Virus record (IMG/VR): IMGVR_UViG_3300032006_000087
Location: 1 to 23,552 of that record
Length of the DNA stretch: 23,552 nucleotides
Reading direction: 5' to 3' (one strand)
Source: a virus
The number at the start of each line of letters is the position of its first letter. Positions within the stretch are counted from its first letter, which is position 1. Below, piece by piece: positions 1 through 7,557 of the stretch. The notes under the pieces were generated by a model. That model was not told the DNA's origin, searched no databases, and worked only from the letters and a program-made list of their open reading frames with translations. A program made the position numbers and the translations under genes.

Positions 1-689
1 AAATAACAAAACGTTATCCGGATATAAAAGTCTGGGTTAACGACTTATACTATCCAGTATATAATTTCTGGAAGCAATTACAAGAGAAAGGAGATGAACT
101 CTCAAACTTCTTAGAAGCATTGAAAGTAGCGCATTCTATACCAGAGGATGCTAAGCGTCTGTTTCGCCACGCTAAGGAGCATATAGGCACCGATGGTGAC
201 GAGTTCAAGGACGCTATCCGATTCTATATAATCAATAAGTGTTCTTTCTCTGGTTTATCTGAGTCATCCTCATTCTCTAAGCAAGCTAGTGTATCTAATT
301 TCTCTATGCGAGGGATCAGTAAACTACCTGCTTATCAGAAGATTATAAAGGATTGGAAGATAACCAATCAGTCTTATGAAGAGTTACTAACAAATGATCC
401 TAGTATATTTACCTATTTAGATCCTCCTTATGAGATTGGATCTAATCTATATGGTAAGAAGGGTTCAATGCATAAAGCATTTAATCATGATGTCTTTGCT
501 GAAAACTGTTCTTATTATAAAGGTCATCAATTAATTTCTTATAATGATTCCTGTATGATTAAGGATAGATTCAACAGCAAATGGTCTGTAGATACTTACC
601 CTTTAACATATACAATGAGATCTAGAGGTTCTTATCTAGAGGATCAAAAGAAAAGAGACGAGTTGGTTTTATACAATTATGGAATCTGA
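1..689 (+). CDS. DNA N6-adenine methyltransferase, D12 class (Dam-like), 5'-truncated by the window edge
   Basis: The reading frame is open from the first bases (codons start at position 3), so the N-terminus lies outside the window. The TTG at 120 is an internal codon, because clear family sequence (VNDLYYPVYNFW) lies upstream of it. Motif IV DPPY is at nt 420-431, preceded by TYL, and an INKCSFSGL stretch corresponds to the FNGL-type segment of Dam enzymes. The N-terminal FxGxG AdoMet motif should lie upstream. The family transfers methyl from AdoMet to adenine N6, often in GATC; the target here is not determinable. GATC is plentiful in the first 700 nt, so it is not being avoided. In a phage the likely role is protection from host restriction or marking of phage DNA. 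The last 11 nt overlap the primase-helicase gene, so the two are probably co-translated. Confidence 0.85.
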   Translation, partial: ITKRYPDIKVWVNDLYYPVYNFWKQLQEKGDELSNFLEALKVAHSIPEDAKRLFRHAKEHIGTDGDEFKDAIRFYIINKCSFSGLSESSSFSKQASVSNFSMRGISKLPAYQKIIKDWKITNQSYEELLTNDPSIFTYLDPPYEIGSNLYGKKGSMHKAFNHDVFAENCSYYKGHQLISYNDSCMIKDRFNSKWSVDTYPLTYTMRSRGSYLEDQKKRDELVLYNYGI

Positions 690-2247
690 ATTCGTAAGGC
701 ACTTACCTTGCGACACGTGTGGATCATCAGATGCAAATAGCTTATACACTGATGGACACACTTTTTGTTTCGTCTGTCATAGTCGTACATCAGGCGATAT
801 GGACAATCACACTCATCAAATGAGCGACAAAATCCACCTTAAAGGCTCAGCCGAACGGCTGCAGAAGAGGAATATATCACAAAAAACATGTCAATTCTAT
901 CAAATCTATCAGTATGATCAGACCTTAAGATTCCCTTACTTCACAGAAGATGGAGTTCTGCAGGGAGTTAAAACAAAAACTAAACGCAAGGACTTTAGAT
1001 ATGAAGGAATTTCCACTAATACCTTATTCGCTCAGCATCGCTTTCCTAGTTCTGGTAAACGCATTGTTGTTACTGAAGGTGAATTAGATGCTGCGAGCTG
1101 TTATGAATGCATGCCTGGATGGCCTATGGTATCCTTACCGCATGGTGCAGCGTCGGCAAAGAAGGATATACAGAAACAGATACCGCTATTCCAGGGGTAT
1201 GATGAGATCGTATTATTCTTCGATAGCGATGATGCTGGAAGGAAGGCGGCAGAAGAAGCTTGCTCGGTATTACCGCCAGGTAAGGTTAAAGTCGCTAGAC
1301 TCGAGGGGTACAAGGATGCTTCGGAGGCACTCCAAGAGAATGATTCGGAGGCTGTAAGGAAAGCTATATGGGACGCGAAACCCTATCGACCAGATGGAAT
1401 TATTGATGGAAAATCATTAAAAACACTAGTCACAACACCACAACAACCATGTCAACATGAGTATCACTTCAAAGGAATACAGGAGAAATTACACGGGATC
1501 AGGTATGGAGAGCTTACAACAATTACTGCGGGCTCTGGTACAGGAAAAACATCATTCTGTCGGGAGCTTGCAGCTAGACTATGTGACCAAGGTGAATGCG
1601 TTGGGATCCTGGAACTTGAATCAAGTAATAGGAGAACCGCCCTCGGACTCATGTCTGTCGTTGCACAAAAACCCCTTCACATAGGTGAGCACTCAGAAGA
1701 AGAACTCGGAGATGCCTTTGAGCGTAGTATTGCCAATTGGAATCTTTATTGTTTTGATGGGTTTGGAAGTTTTGATCCAGATGTCATATATAACAGAATC
1801 GAATACATGGCGACCGGACTCGATTGTAAGGTGGTATTCTTGGATCACCTCTCAATTCTCTTAAGTGGTCTTGATGGTGATGAACGGAGAATGATAGACA
1901 CCACTATGACCAGACTACGATCTTTAGTAGAACGTACAGGCATAGCATTATTCCTTGTATCTCACCTTAGAAGAACAAATAGCGATCAAAATCATGAAGA
2001 AGGAGCACGGGTCACCCTGGGACAACTTAGAGGATCTGCTGCAATTGCTCAACTTAGCGATCAAGTCATTGCCCTCGAAAGAGATCAGCAGACCGATGCT
2101 GCTAGAAGTTTTACGACAGTTAGAATTCTTAAAAACCGCTATTCTGGCGAAACTGGCAAAGCATGCGAACTAGAGTACGATCTTAACACCTGTAGATTTA
2201 TCGAACATGAAACTCAACCCGAATTCAACCCAACCACAGATTTTTGA
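679..2247 (+). CDS. Bifunctional DNA primase-helicase (T7 gp4-like)
   Basis: A 522-residue protein with the T7 gp4 domain order (gp4 is 566 residues). The N-terminal zinc ribbon has Cys11, Cys14, Cys30 and Cys33. The TOPRIM primase domain has EGELDA (Glu134) and FDSDDAG (about 181-187). The RecA-like hexameric helicase has Walker A GSGTGKTS (285-292), Walker B VVFLDH (385-390), a SHLRR motif near 429 and RGS near 451. It should unwind the fork 5'-3' and make short RNA primers for the lagging strand. The chain ends in Asp-Phe. In T7 gp4 a C-terminal Phe on an acidic tail docks onto the DNA polymerase, so a similar contact with the polymerase encoded next is a reasonable inference. The start overlaps the methyltransferase by 11 nt, and a small ORF overlaps the 3' end. 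Confidence 0.96.
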   Translation: MESEFVRHLPCDTCGSSDANSLYTDGHTFCFVCHSRTSGDMDNHTHQMSDKIHLKGSAERLQKRNISQKTCQFYQIYQYDQTLRFPYFTEDGVLQGVKTKTKRKDFRYEGISTNTLFAQHRFPSSGKRIVVTEGELDAASCYECMPGWPMVSLPHGAASAKKDIQKQIPLFQGYDEIVLFFDSDDAGRKAAEEACSVLPPGKVKVARLEGYKDASEALQENDSEAVRKAIWDAKPYRPDGIIDGKSLKTLVTTPQQPCQHEYHFKGIQEKLHGIRYGELTTITAGSGTGKTSFCRELAARLCDQGECVGILELESSNRRTALGLMSVVAQKPLHIGEHSEEELGDAFERSIANWNLYCFDGFGSFDPDVIYNRIEYMATGLDCKVVFLDHLSILLSGLDGDERRMIDTTMTRLRSLVERTGIALFLVSHLRRTNSDQNHEEGARVTLGQLRGSAAIAQLSDQVIALERDQQTDAARSFTTVRILKNRYSGETGKACELEYDLNTCRFIEHETQPEFNPTTDF

Positions 2248-2362
2248 AGGAGGTTACAACCACCCATGGTATGAATATTTAAAGAAACCTAAACCACCTA
2301 CTAAAGAAGCCGTTGAAAAAGCACAATTCAGAGATAAAACCTATCGATGGAACGGACGGTAG
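2207..2362 (+). CDS. Small overlapping ORF, 51 aa, unknown
   Basis: The ATG lies inside the primase-helicase 3' end and the stop lies inside the exonuclease 5' end, so the ORF bridges the gap between them. The product is rich in Tyr, Trp, Pro and Lys (GGYNHPWYEYLKKPKPP, then a charged helix and RWNGR) and looks like a real protein rather than random translation. No Shine-Dalgarno precedes the ATG. Without this ORF, 2248-2312 would be the only unexplained gap in a cluster otherwise packed end to end. No family is recognised. Confidence 0.5.
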   Translation: MKLNPNSTQPQIFEGGYNHPWYEYLKKPKPPTKEAVEKAQFRDKTYRWNGR

Positions 2363-2912
2363 AACTATTGTATTCGATCTGGAGGCTAACGGATTACTAG
2401 ATGATGTTACCCGTATCCACTGTATTGCATACTATGATTCAGAGACAGATGAAATTCATTCTTGTAATGATGAATGTAATTGGAAAAACCCAACGGGAGC
2501 TGGTAAAGGTATGTCGTCTCCTATTGTTCGAGCAATACAGTACCTCGAACAAGCTTCGACTATTATTGGCCATAACATTATTGGTTATGATATACCAGTT
2601 ATTCGTAAACTCTATCCATTCTTTAAGCCTCTTGGCACTGTTATTGATACCCTGCTCCTTAGTCGCCTCTATCATCCACGACTTATGTCACTAGATAAAG
2701 ATCGTAATTGGAGTCATATGCCACTTCAGCTGTATGGACGTCATTCACTTGAAGCATATGGTTATAGATTAGGAGAGTACAAAGGAGAATATGGAAAAAA
2801 TACTGATTGGAAAGAATGGAGTCAAGAATTAGAAGATTACTGTAAACAAGATGTTGCTGTTACTAAAAAACTATGCGACCACTTCCACCCATACCTGAGT
2901 GGATTACGTTAG
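2313..2912 (+). CDS. DNA polymerase 3'-5' proofreading exonuclease domain (N-terminal half of T7 gp5)
   Basis: 199 residues matching only the exonuclease domain of family A phage polymerases. Exo I is FDLEANGLL with Asp22 and Glu24, Exo II is HNIIGYDIP with Asp93, and Exo III is DYCKQDV with Tyr176 and Asp180. All catalytic carboxylates are present, so proofreading activity is expected. T7 gp5 starts with the comparable motif at its first residues, so the true start lies near 2313; the only conventional start available in frame is TTG 2313, after a stop at 2280. The ORF ends shortly after the domain while T7 gp5 continues into the polymerase. Here that continues in the -1 frame from 2873, with a 40-nt overlap. 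It is either a separate subunit or half of a frameshifted gene. Confidence 0.9.
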   Translation: MKKHNSEIKPIDGTDGRTIVFDLEANGLLDDVTRIHCIAYYDSETDEIHSCNDECNWKNPTGAGKGMSSPIVRAIQYLEQASTIIGHNIIGYDIPVIRKLYPFFKPLGTVIDTLLLSRLYHPRLMSLDKDRNWSHMPLQLYGRHSLEAYGYRLGEYKGEYGKNTDWKEWSQELEDYCKQDVAVTKKLCDHFHPYLSGLR

Positions 2913-4135
2913 AACACCAGGTAGCCCACATATTACAACAACAGGAGGAACATGGATGGTACTTTGATGAACGAGGAGCTCAAGAACTTGAATCAACTCT
3001 CCGAAGAGAGCTGGAAGAAACTACTGAGTTACTTCGAAAACAATTCCCTTACGTTGCAGGAGCGTTGTTCACTCCTAAACGAAATAACTCACGCCAAGGA
3101 TATGTCGAAGGCGCAGAACTACAACGATTAAAAGAATTTAACCCTACATCAAGAGATCATATCGCATGGATACTCCAGACACATTTTGGCTGGACACCAA
3201 CCCAGATGACAACTACTGGGAAGCCTATTATCGACGAGATTATTCTGAAAGAGATAAGCTCACCCTTCTCGAAGCAATGTCTGAAACTTTTAGATCTGAC
3301 AAAGAAGCTTGGGATGATCTCAGAAGGCGTGAACGCATGGAGCAAATTATGTACGACGTCTAGCAGGATTCATCATCACTGTTCTGTAGGGTGTGCTACA
3401 CATAGATGTAGTCATAGAAATCCTAATTTAGCACAGGTACCGAGCGATGAAAGATTTAGGTCTTTGTTTTTACCTACGCCAGGGATGGTTATGGTTGGGG
3501 CTGATCTTTCGGGTATTGAGTTACGTATGCTGGCACATTATCTCGCTAAGTATGACGACGGTAGGTACGCGGATATCTTACTTAATGGCGACATCCACCA
3601 AGAAAATGCAGATAAAATTGGAATCAGTAGAAGAGAAGTTAAAACAGTTACCTACGCATTCTTATATGGAGCAGGAAATCAAAAGATCGGCACATCCTTC
3701 GATGGTAGCCTTGGGGAAGTTGAAGCAAAAAGAAAGGGTCAAGAAATTCGCAAAGCTTATGTTGACGCCATTGAAGGTCTTTCCGATCTCCTTAAGGCTG
3801 TTAAACGGGCTGCGGAAAGAGGTTTCGTCCGTGCACTCGACGGTCGTAAGCTCAGCGTTGACAAGGGGCATATCGCCCTCAATTACCTCCTCCAAGGGTC
3901 AGCAGCGACGATAGCAAAACGATGGATGTTAATTGCCAATGAAAATCTACCAGAAACTACTAGACAACTTGCATTCATTCATGATGAATTACAATTTGAA
4001 GCAGAAGAAAAGGACATCAAAGACTTGATGTTCAATCTAGAACACAGTGCTGTACGCGCTGGTGAATACTACAATTTACGAATCCCAATTGCTGCTGAAG
4101 CAAAGTCGGGAAGTAACTGGGCGGAAGTCCACTAA
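2873..4135 (+). CDS. Family A DNA polymerase, polymerase domain (C-terminal half of T7 gp5)
   Basis: 420 residues covering thumb, palm and fingers of a T7-type polymerase. Motif A is VGADLSGIELRMLAHY (catalytic Asp211), motif B is REVKTVTYAFLYGAG (Lys257, Tyr261) and motif C is FIHDELQFE (His370, Asp371). Tyr261 matches T7 Tyr526 and E. coli Pol I Phe762; Tyr at this site favours ddNTP use and has been associated with virulent phages. The region between thumb and palm (about residues 57-95) is much shorter than in T7 gp5, so the thioredoxin-binding insertion appears absent. No Shine-Dalgarno precedes the ATG, which sits just after an A6 run inside the exonuclease ORF. Translation may depend on coupling or frameshifting. 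The 5'-3' exonuclease gene follows 6 nt later. Confidence 0.93.
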   Translation: MRPLPPIPEWITLEHQVAHILQQQEEHGWYFDERGAQELESTLRRELEETTELLRKQFPYVAGALFTPKRNNSRQGYVEGAELQRLKEFNPTSRDHIAWILQTHFGWTPTQMTTTGKPIIDEIILKEISSPFSKQCLKLLDLTKKLGMISEGVNAWSKLCTTSSRIHHHCSVGCATHRCSHRNPNLAQVPSDERFRSLFLPTPGMVMVGADLSGIELRMLAHYLAKYDDGRYADILLNGDIHQENADKIGISRREVKTVTYAFLYGAGNQKIGTSFDGSLGEVEAKRKGQEIRKAYVDAIEGLSDLLKAVKRAAERGFVRALDGRKLSVDKGHIALNYLLQGSAATIAKRWMLIANENLPETTRQLAFIHDELQFEAEEKDIKDLMFNLEHSAVRAGEYYNLRIPIAAEAKSGSNWAEVH

Positions 4136-4141
4136 CACTAT

Positions 4142-4912
4142 ATGAAACTACTAATTGATGCAGACTTCATAGTTTATAAAAGCTGTGCTGCTGCTGAAAC
4201 AGAAATAGATTGGGGTGATGATGTAATAATGGTGACAAGCAAGTTTTCAGATGCAATGCAAGCTGTTACCAGAGAGATAGGTAAAATAAAACAGAAATTT
4301 ATGTGGGATGTACCAGAAGTAATATTATTCTTCTCTGATTCCGTGAATTTCAGGAAAGAAATTTTACCAGAATACAAAGGTCATCGCAATCGGAAAAAAC
4401 CGTGCGGATATAAGAGAGTTATAAACGCACTGAAAGATATACATCAAGTCATCGTCATGCCTACATTAGAAGCTGATGATGCAATGGGGATCTATGCCAC
4501 CAAGAACCCTGGTAATATTATATGCTCACCTGATAAAGACATGCGTCAGATCCCAGGTAAGTTATATAATATGGAAGAGATCACACTCATCAGTGATACC
4601 GATGGTCCAAAATGGCATCTTGTACAGAGTTGTAGCGGCGATCAAACCGATGGTTATTCTGGTTGTCCTGGTATTGGCGTCAAAAGGGCTACTACCATTT
4701 TTGAAAATAAAGGTTACAGTTGGGAAACTGTAGTTGATATTTTTAAAGAGAAGGATTTAACTGAAGATGATGCACTACTTAACGCTAGACTCGCTAGAAT
4801 TCTTACTGTTGACGATTATGACTTCGACAAACGAAAACCCCTATCCTGGACTCCCATCCCCAGTTACAAAATTGACAGTGGAGCAGGATCTAAAGTTAAG
4901 GCTGTTGTATGA
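4142..4912 (+). CDS. 5'-3' exonuclease / flap endonuclease (T7 gp6-like)
   Basis: 256 residues of the FEN/PIN-like 5' nuclease family. The metal-binding acidic clusters are visible in order: LIDADF at the N-terminus, FRKEILPEYKGHR, TLEADDAMG, CSPDKDMRQIPG, then GDQTDGYSGCPGIGVKRA, the helix-3-turn-helix DNA-binding loop. T7 gp6 (about 300 residues) removes RNA primers and degrades host DNA to nucleotides for phage synthesis. Its place directly after the polymerase, and before the pyrophosphohydrolase and ribonucleotide reductase, fits both roles. The 3' end overlaps the next small gene by 95 nt. Confidence 0.92.
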   Translation: MKLLIDADFIVYKSCAAAETEIDWGDDVIMVTSKFSDAMQAVTREIGKIKQKFMWDVPEVILFFSDSVNFRKEILPEYKGHRNRKKPCGYKRVINALKDIHQVIVMPTLEADDAMGIYATKNPGNIICSPDKDMRQIPGKLYNMEEITLISDTDGPKWHLVQSCSGDQTDGYSGCPGIGVKRATTIFENKGYSWETVVDIFKEKDLTEDDALLNARLARILTVDDYDFDKRKPLSWTPIPSYKIDSGAGSKVKAVV

Positions 4913-5048
4913 TAGTCTTAACAACCCACAAACAAGAAAAGAAGATATGATAACTGTCTTCATGGCACTACAAGAGCAATGCTATGTATTGTCCAATTCA
5001 TTAACAAATTTAGTCCATAAATGGCCGAAACCACCAGCAAAAGTTTAA
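4818..5048 (+). CDS. Small conserved-looking phage protein, 76 aa, unknown function
   Basis: The frame extends upstream to 4767, but ATG 4818 (MTSTNENPYPG) is the likely start because the upstream part only shadows the exonuclease. The body (EQDLKLRLLYDSL, REDMITVFMALQEQCYVLSNSLTNLVHKW) is a helical protein of a type I associate with marine cyanophages, but I cannot name a domain. It overlaps the exonuclease 3' end and ends 3 nt before the MazG-like gene, so it belongs to the replication and nucleotide operon. Confidence 0.7.
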   Translation: MTSTNENPYPGLPSPVTKLTVEQDLKLRLLYDSLNNPQTRKEDMITVFMALQEQCYVLSNSLTNLVHKWPKPPAKV

Positions 5049-5051
5049 CTA

Positions 5052-5459
5052 ATGCCGAACGTAAGAATCTACCCAGATCAACACAAGACATTCCTATCAT
5101 CACAAGCGATGGAATTCAGGAATGCTTACAAGATAGTCAACTCGAAAACAGTTCCACGGAGGAATGGTCAAAAGAATTTGATCGTTGAAGAGTTTAAAGA
5201 ATTCCTTGAAGCTGAAGGAAATTTATTTAGAGATAGTCCTTCTATAAGATCAGAGGCACTAAAAGAATTAGCAGATTTAATTTATGTATGCTATCAGTAT
5301 GCTGCTAATATGAATTGGGATTTAGATGAAGCTATGCATAGAGTGCATGAAAGTAATATGTCTAAACTTGATGAAGATGGTAAACCTATTTACCGAGAAG
5401 ACGGAAAAGTATTAAAAGGACCAAATTATTCACCACCAAACCTTGAAGATTTAGTATGA
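5052..5459 (+). CDS. mazG: MazG-like nucleoside triphosphate pyrophosphohydrolase
   Basis: 135 residues with the all-alpha NTP-PPase signature: EEFKEF (Glu47 and Glu50) and, 21 residues on, ELAD (Glu72 and Asp75), the ExxE...ExxD magnesium-binding set. The tail (NMSKLDEDGKPIYREDGKV) is also typical of phage members. The family hydrolyses (d)NTPs to monophosphate and pyrophosphate. In cyanophages it is thought to bias the nucleotide pool, for example against dGTP/dCTP when host GC content is higher, or to act in ppGpp-type signalling; the substrate cannot be read from sequence. It overlaps the RNR alpha gene by 4 nt (ATGA), pointing to translational coupling. Confidence 0.85.
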   Translation: MPNVRIYPDQHKTFLSSQAMEFRNAYKIVNSKTVPRRNGQKNLIVEEFKEFLEAEGNLFRDSPSIRSEALKELADLIYVCYQYAANMNWDLDEAMHRVHESNMSKLDEDGKPIYREDGKVLKGPNYSPPNLEDLV

Positions 5460-6835
5460 ACAGTAATGTAATCTCCCGCACTGGTCGGGTCCAATCATGG
5501 TTGGATAACCCAGAATCAAGACTTCCAGTGAGCTGTACCGTATTTGTCGTAGAAGATTCCATGGAGGGATCTGAAGGCATCGAGGCGAGCTGGAGATTTG
5601 CATCACATGCTCTGAGAAATGGAGCAGGTTGTGCTATACATTTATCAAAACTCAGACCGAAAGGTCACGAAAACGGAAGAGGTCTCACTGCTAGTGGACC
5701 TGTATCATTTGCAAAAATCTACTCAACATTAAATGAAATACTTAGAAGAGGCGGGACGTACAAAAACGGCGCGATTGTGGCCCATCTTGATATTGACCAC
5801 GCCGATATTCTTGAGTTCGTGCGGGCTGATCGGACTTCCCTTGCCTGGATTAAAAGATGCGTCGACCTTGATGAAAAAAGGTGGAGATCTACCAGCGATG
5901 AAGTTAGAAACGCCATCATTACCGGGATCAAATCCGGGGACATCTGGCTTAACAAAATAAAACATGATGAAAACGGGAACCGTATCTATGGAAACGTCTG
6001 TCTTGAGGTATATCTGCGATCACGAGGAACGTGCTTGCTCCAGCATATCAATTTCGGTGCCACTACAATCTCCGACATACCAGCGGCTTTCCATAAGGGT
6101 ATGTCCGAGCTGTGCGATCTTCATGGCCGAACAGGCGTTGGAGGGACTGGAGAATACCTTCCAAGTGAAGAGGATCGTCAAGTCGGACTTGGATGCCTTG
6201 GACTCTCGAATCTCTTGCGACGATACGGTGTTAAATACAGAGAATTCGGAACAGCCTTAGCTGCTGTTAATAATGAATCACAACCACCTGGATCAAAAGC
6301 AGTGGAGATAGCAGTTGCAATTAAAGATGGTATTGATTTGGCTGCGCACGTGGCACGGGACAACAATATGGTCAGAGCCTTTTGTATTGCTCCTACAGCT
6401 AGTTGTTCTTATAGGTCACAAGATTTAGATGGATACACTTGTACACCGGAAATAGCACCACCAATTGCTAGGACAGTTGATAGAGACTCTGGTACATTTG
6501 GAGTGCAGAAATATGAATATGGCGATGTAGAAATCGCAAGTGAAGTTGGTTGGGATGCTTACAAAAAGGTTGCCGACGAACTAATGATAATGTTAAATAA
6601 TACGGGACTTCTTCACGGATACTCATTCAACTCATGGAGTGATGTAGTAACCTACGACAATTTGTTCGTGGAAGAGTGGCTAGCTTCACCGCAAACCTCC
6701 CTTTACTACTCTCTTCAAGTGATGGGAGACGTGCAGGATAAGACCGATGCGTATGCAGCATTAGATCAGACTGATGTCGACGACTACTTGGAGGGGATTT
6801 TAAATGAACCCCTTACATGTGATTGTCAAGAATAA
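5456..6835 (+). CDS. nrdA: Ribonucleotide reductase class I alpha (large) subunit, compact cyanopodovirus type
   Basis: 459 residues, far shorter than E. coli NrdA (about 760), with no N-terminal ATP cone, so dATP overall activity control is probably absent. All catalytic residues can be placed: Cys27 (E. coli Cys225); Asn180, Cys182 and Glu184 in GNVCLEV (Asn437, Cys439, Glu441); Cys193 (Cys462); Tyr417-Tyr418 in LYY (Tyr730-Tyr731, the radical relay, a class I mark); and a CDC tail at 455-457 for thioredoxin or glutaredoxin re-reduction. The enzyme makes dNTPs from ribonucleotides. Such cyanopodovirus RNRs were once annotated as class II; the Tyr pair and the adjacent beta gene argue for class I. 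It overlaps mazG by 4 nt and touches the beta gene at TAATG. Confidence 0.92.
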   Translation: MNSNVISRTGRVQSWLDNPESRLPVSCTVFVVEDSMEGSEGIEASWRFASHALRNGAGCAIHLSKLRPKGHENGRGLTASGPVSFAKIYSTLNEILRRGGTYKNGAIVAHLDIDHADILEFVRADRTSLAWIKRCVDLDEKRWRSTSDEVRNAIITGIKSGDIWLNKIKHDENGNRIYGNVCLEVYLRSRGTCLLQHINFGATTISDIPAAFHKGMSELCDLHGRTGVGGTGEYLPSEEDRQVGLGCLGLSNLLRRYGVKYREFGTALAAVNNESQPPGSKAVEIAVAIKDGIDLAAHVARDNNMVRAFCIAPTASCSYRSQDLDGYTCTPEIAPPIARTVDRDSGTFGVQKYEYGDVEIASEVGWDAYKKVADELMIMLNNTGLLHGYSFNSWSDVVTYDNLFVEEWLASPQTSLYYSLQVMGDVQDKTDAYAALDQTDVDDYLEGILNEPLTCDCQE

Positions 6836-7557
6836 TGAGGAAAACACCATACCAAAAATTAATAGATAGGCGTCGGACATGGACGCCAGTACAAACCACC
6901 CCTGGAGAACTAAAACATGGAGCTGAAGAAACCATCTACCGTGCTCTCGCAATACGTCATATGGAGTTACCTGTTGGTGCCTTCATTAAGGAAGGCCTTG
7001 AGAAGGACGTTCCCGAACACGCTAGAACATTATTAGAACTTAACGTAGAGGATGAATTAAAACATGACCTTGCTCTTGGGTATATTGCTAATTCAATTGG
7101 GACTGACGCTCAGGCTGAGCTCGAAGCACTCAGACTTCGATCAGCATGGGAGCAACACCCCGACCACACCATAACTAAAGCATTGGTAGCAGAACGTGCT
7201 ATATTCTTTGTTTTACTTCCTTTCTTTCGCTTTAATGGTGATGCTGGTCTCAGAACGGTATCAGCTGATATTTCCAGAGATGAACAGATCCACGTTGCTA
7301 CTAATTCTCTCGTTTGTAGGGAGTTGGGGTTGGTTCCTAGTAATTCTCTGGATAAACTTCGGAAAGCCACCATTAATTGGATACTTCAACCACTAGGTAA
7401 TTGTACCTACGATAGATATTTAGACAAAAAATTCTGGCTGGATGCCAGTGATAGATTAATGTACGAGGGCAAGGCACCGGAATTTTCTGAGACCAAGGCT
7501 GCTAGAATGCCCGCTTTTTTTGAACACTCGAATGCAAACCTCCCACAATATGCTTGA
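6835..7557 (+). CDS. nrdB: Ribonucleotide reductase class I beta subunit lacking the usual radical tyrosine
   Basis: 240 residues from ATG 6835, which overlaps the alpha stop (TAATG); a TTG at 6823 would add four residues. The ferritin-like fold has the six metal ligands: Glu44 (RHMELP), Glu74 and His77 (DELKH), Glu120 (VAERAIFF), Glu150 and His153 (RDEQIH). These match E. coli NrdB Asp84, Glu115, His118, Glu204, Glu238 and His241, with spacing kept. The residue four after the first His, Tyr122 in E. coli, is Leu81 here. A Tyr-free site suggests a metal-centred oxidant as in class Ic or Id enzymes rather than a tyrosyl radical. The protein is much shorter than E. coli NrdB (about 375). Partner of the alpha subunit just upstream. 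Confidence 0.88.
   Translation: MRKTPYQKLIDRRRTWTPVQTTPGELKHGAEETIYRALAIRHMELPVGAFIKEGLEKDVPEHARTLLELNVEDELKHDLALGYIANSIGTDAQAELEALRLRSAWEQHPDHTITKALVAERAIFFVLLPFFRFNGDAGLRTVSADISRDEQIHVATNSLVCRELGLVPSNSLDKLRKATINWILQPLGNCTYDRYLDKKFWLDASDRLMYEGKAPEFSETKAARMPAFFEHSNANLPQYA

Noticed and set aside
2247-2253. Perfect AAGGAGG Shine-Dalgarno-like sequence
   Set aside because: The next ATGs (2266, 2271) hit stops within three codons; it encodes Glu-Gly-Gly in the 51-aa ORF and is probably coincidental.
3166-3363. 65-codon ORF in another frame inside the polymerase, acidic and protein-like
   Set aside because: The polymerase frame matches T7 gp5 across this stretch (PTSRDHI, GKPIIDE), and there is no ribosome binding site or gap to explain.
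5456-6835. Class II (B12-dependent) RNR annotation
   Set aside because: The Tyr-Tyr relay, the CxC tail and the adjacent diiron beta subunit indicate class I.
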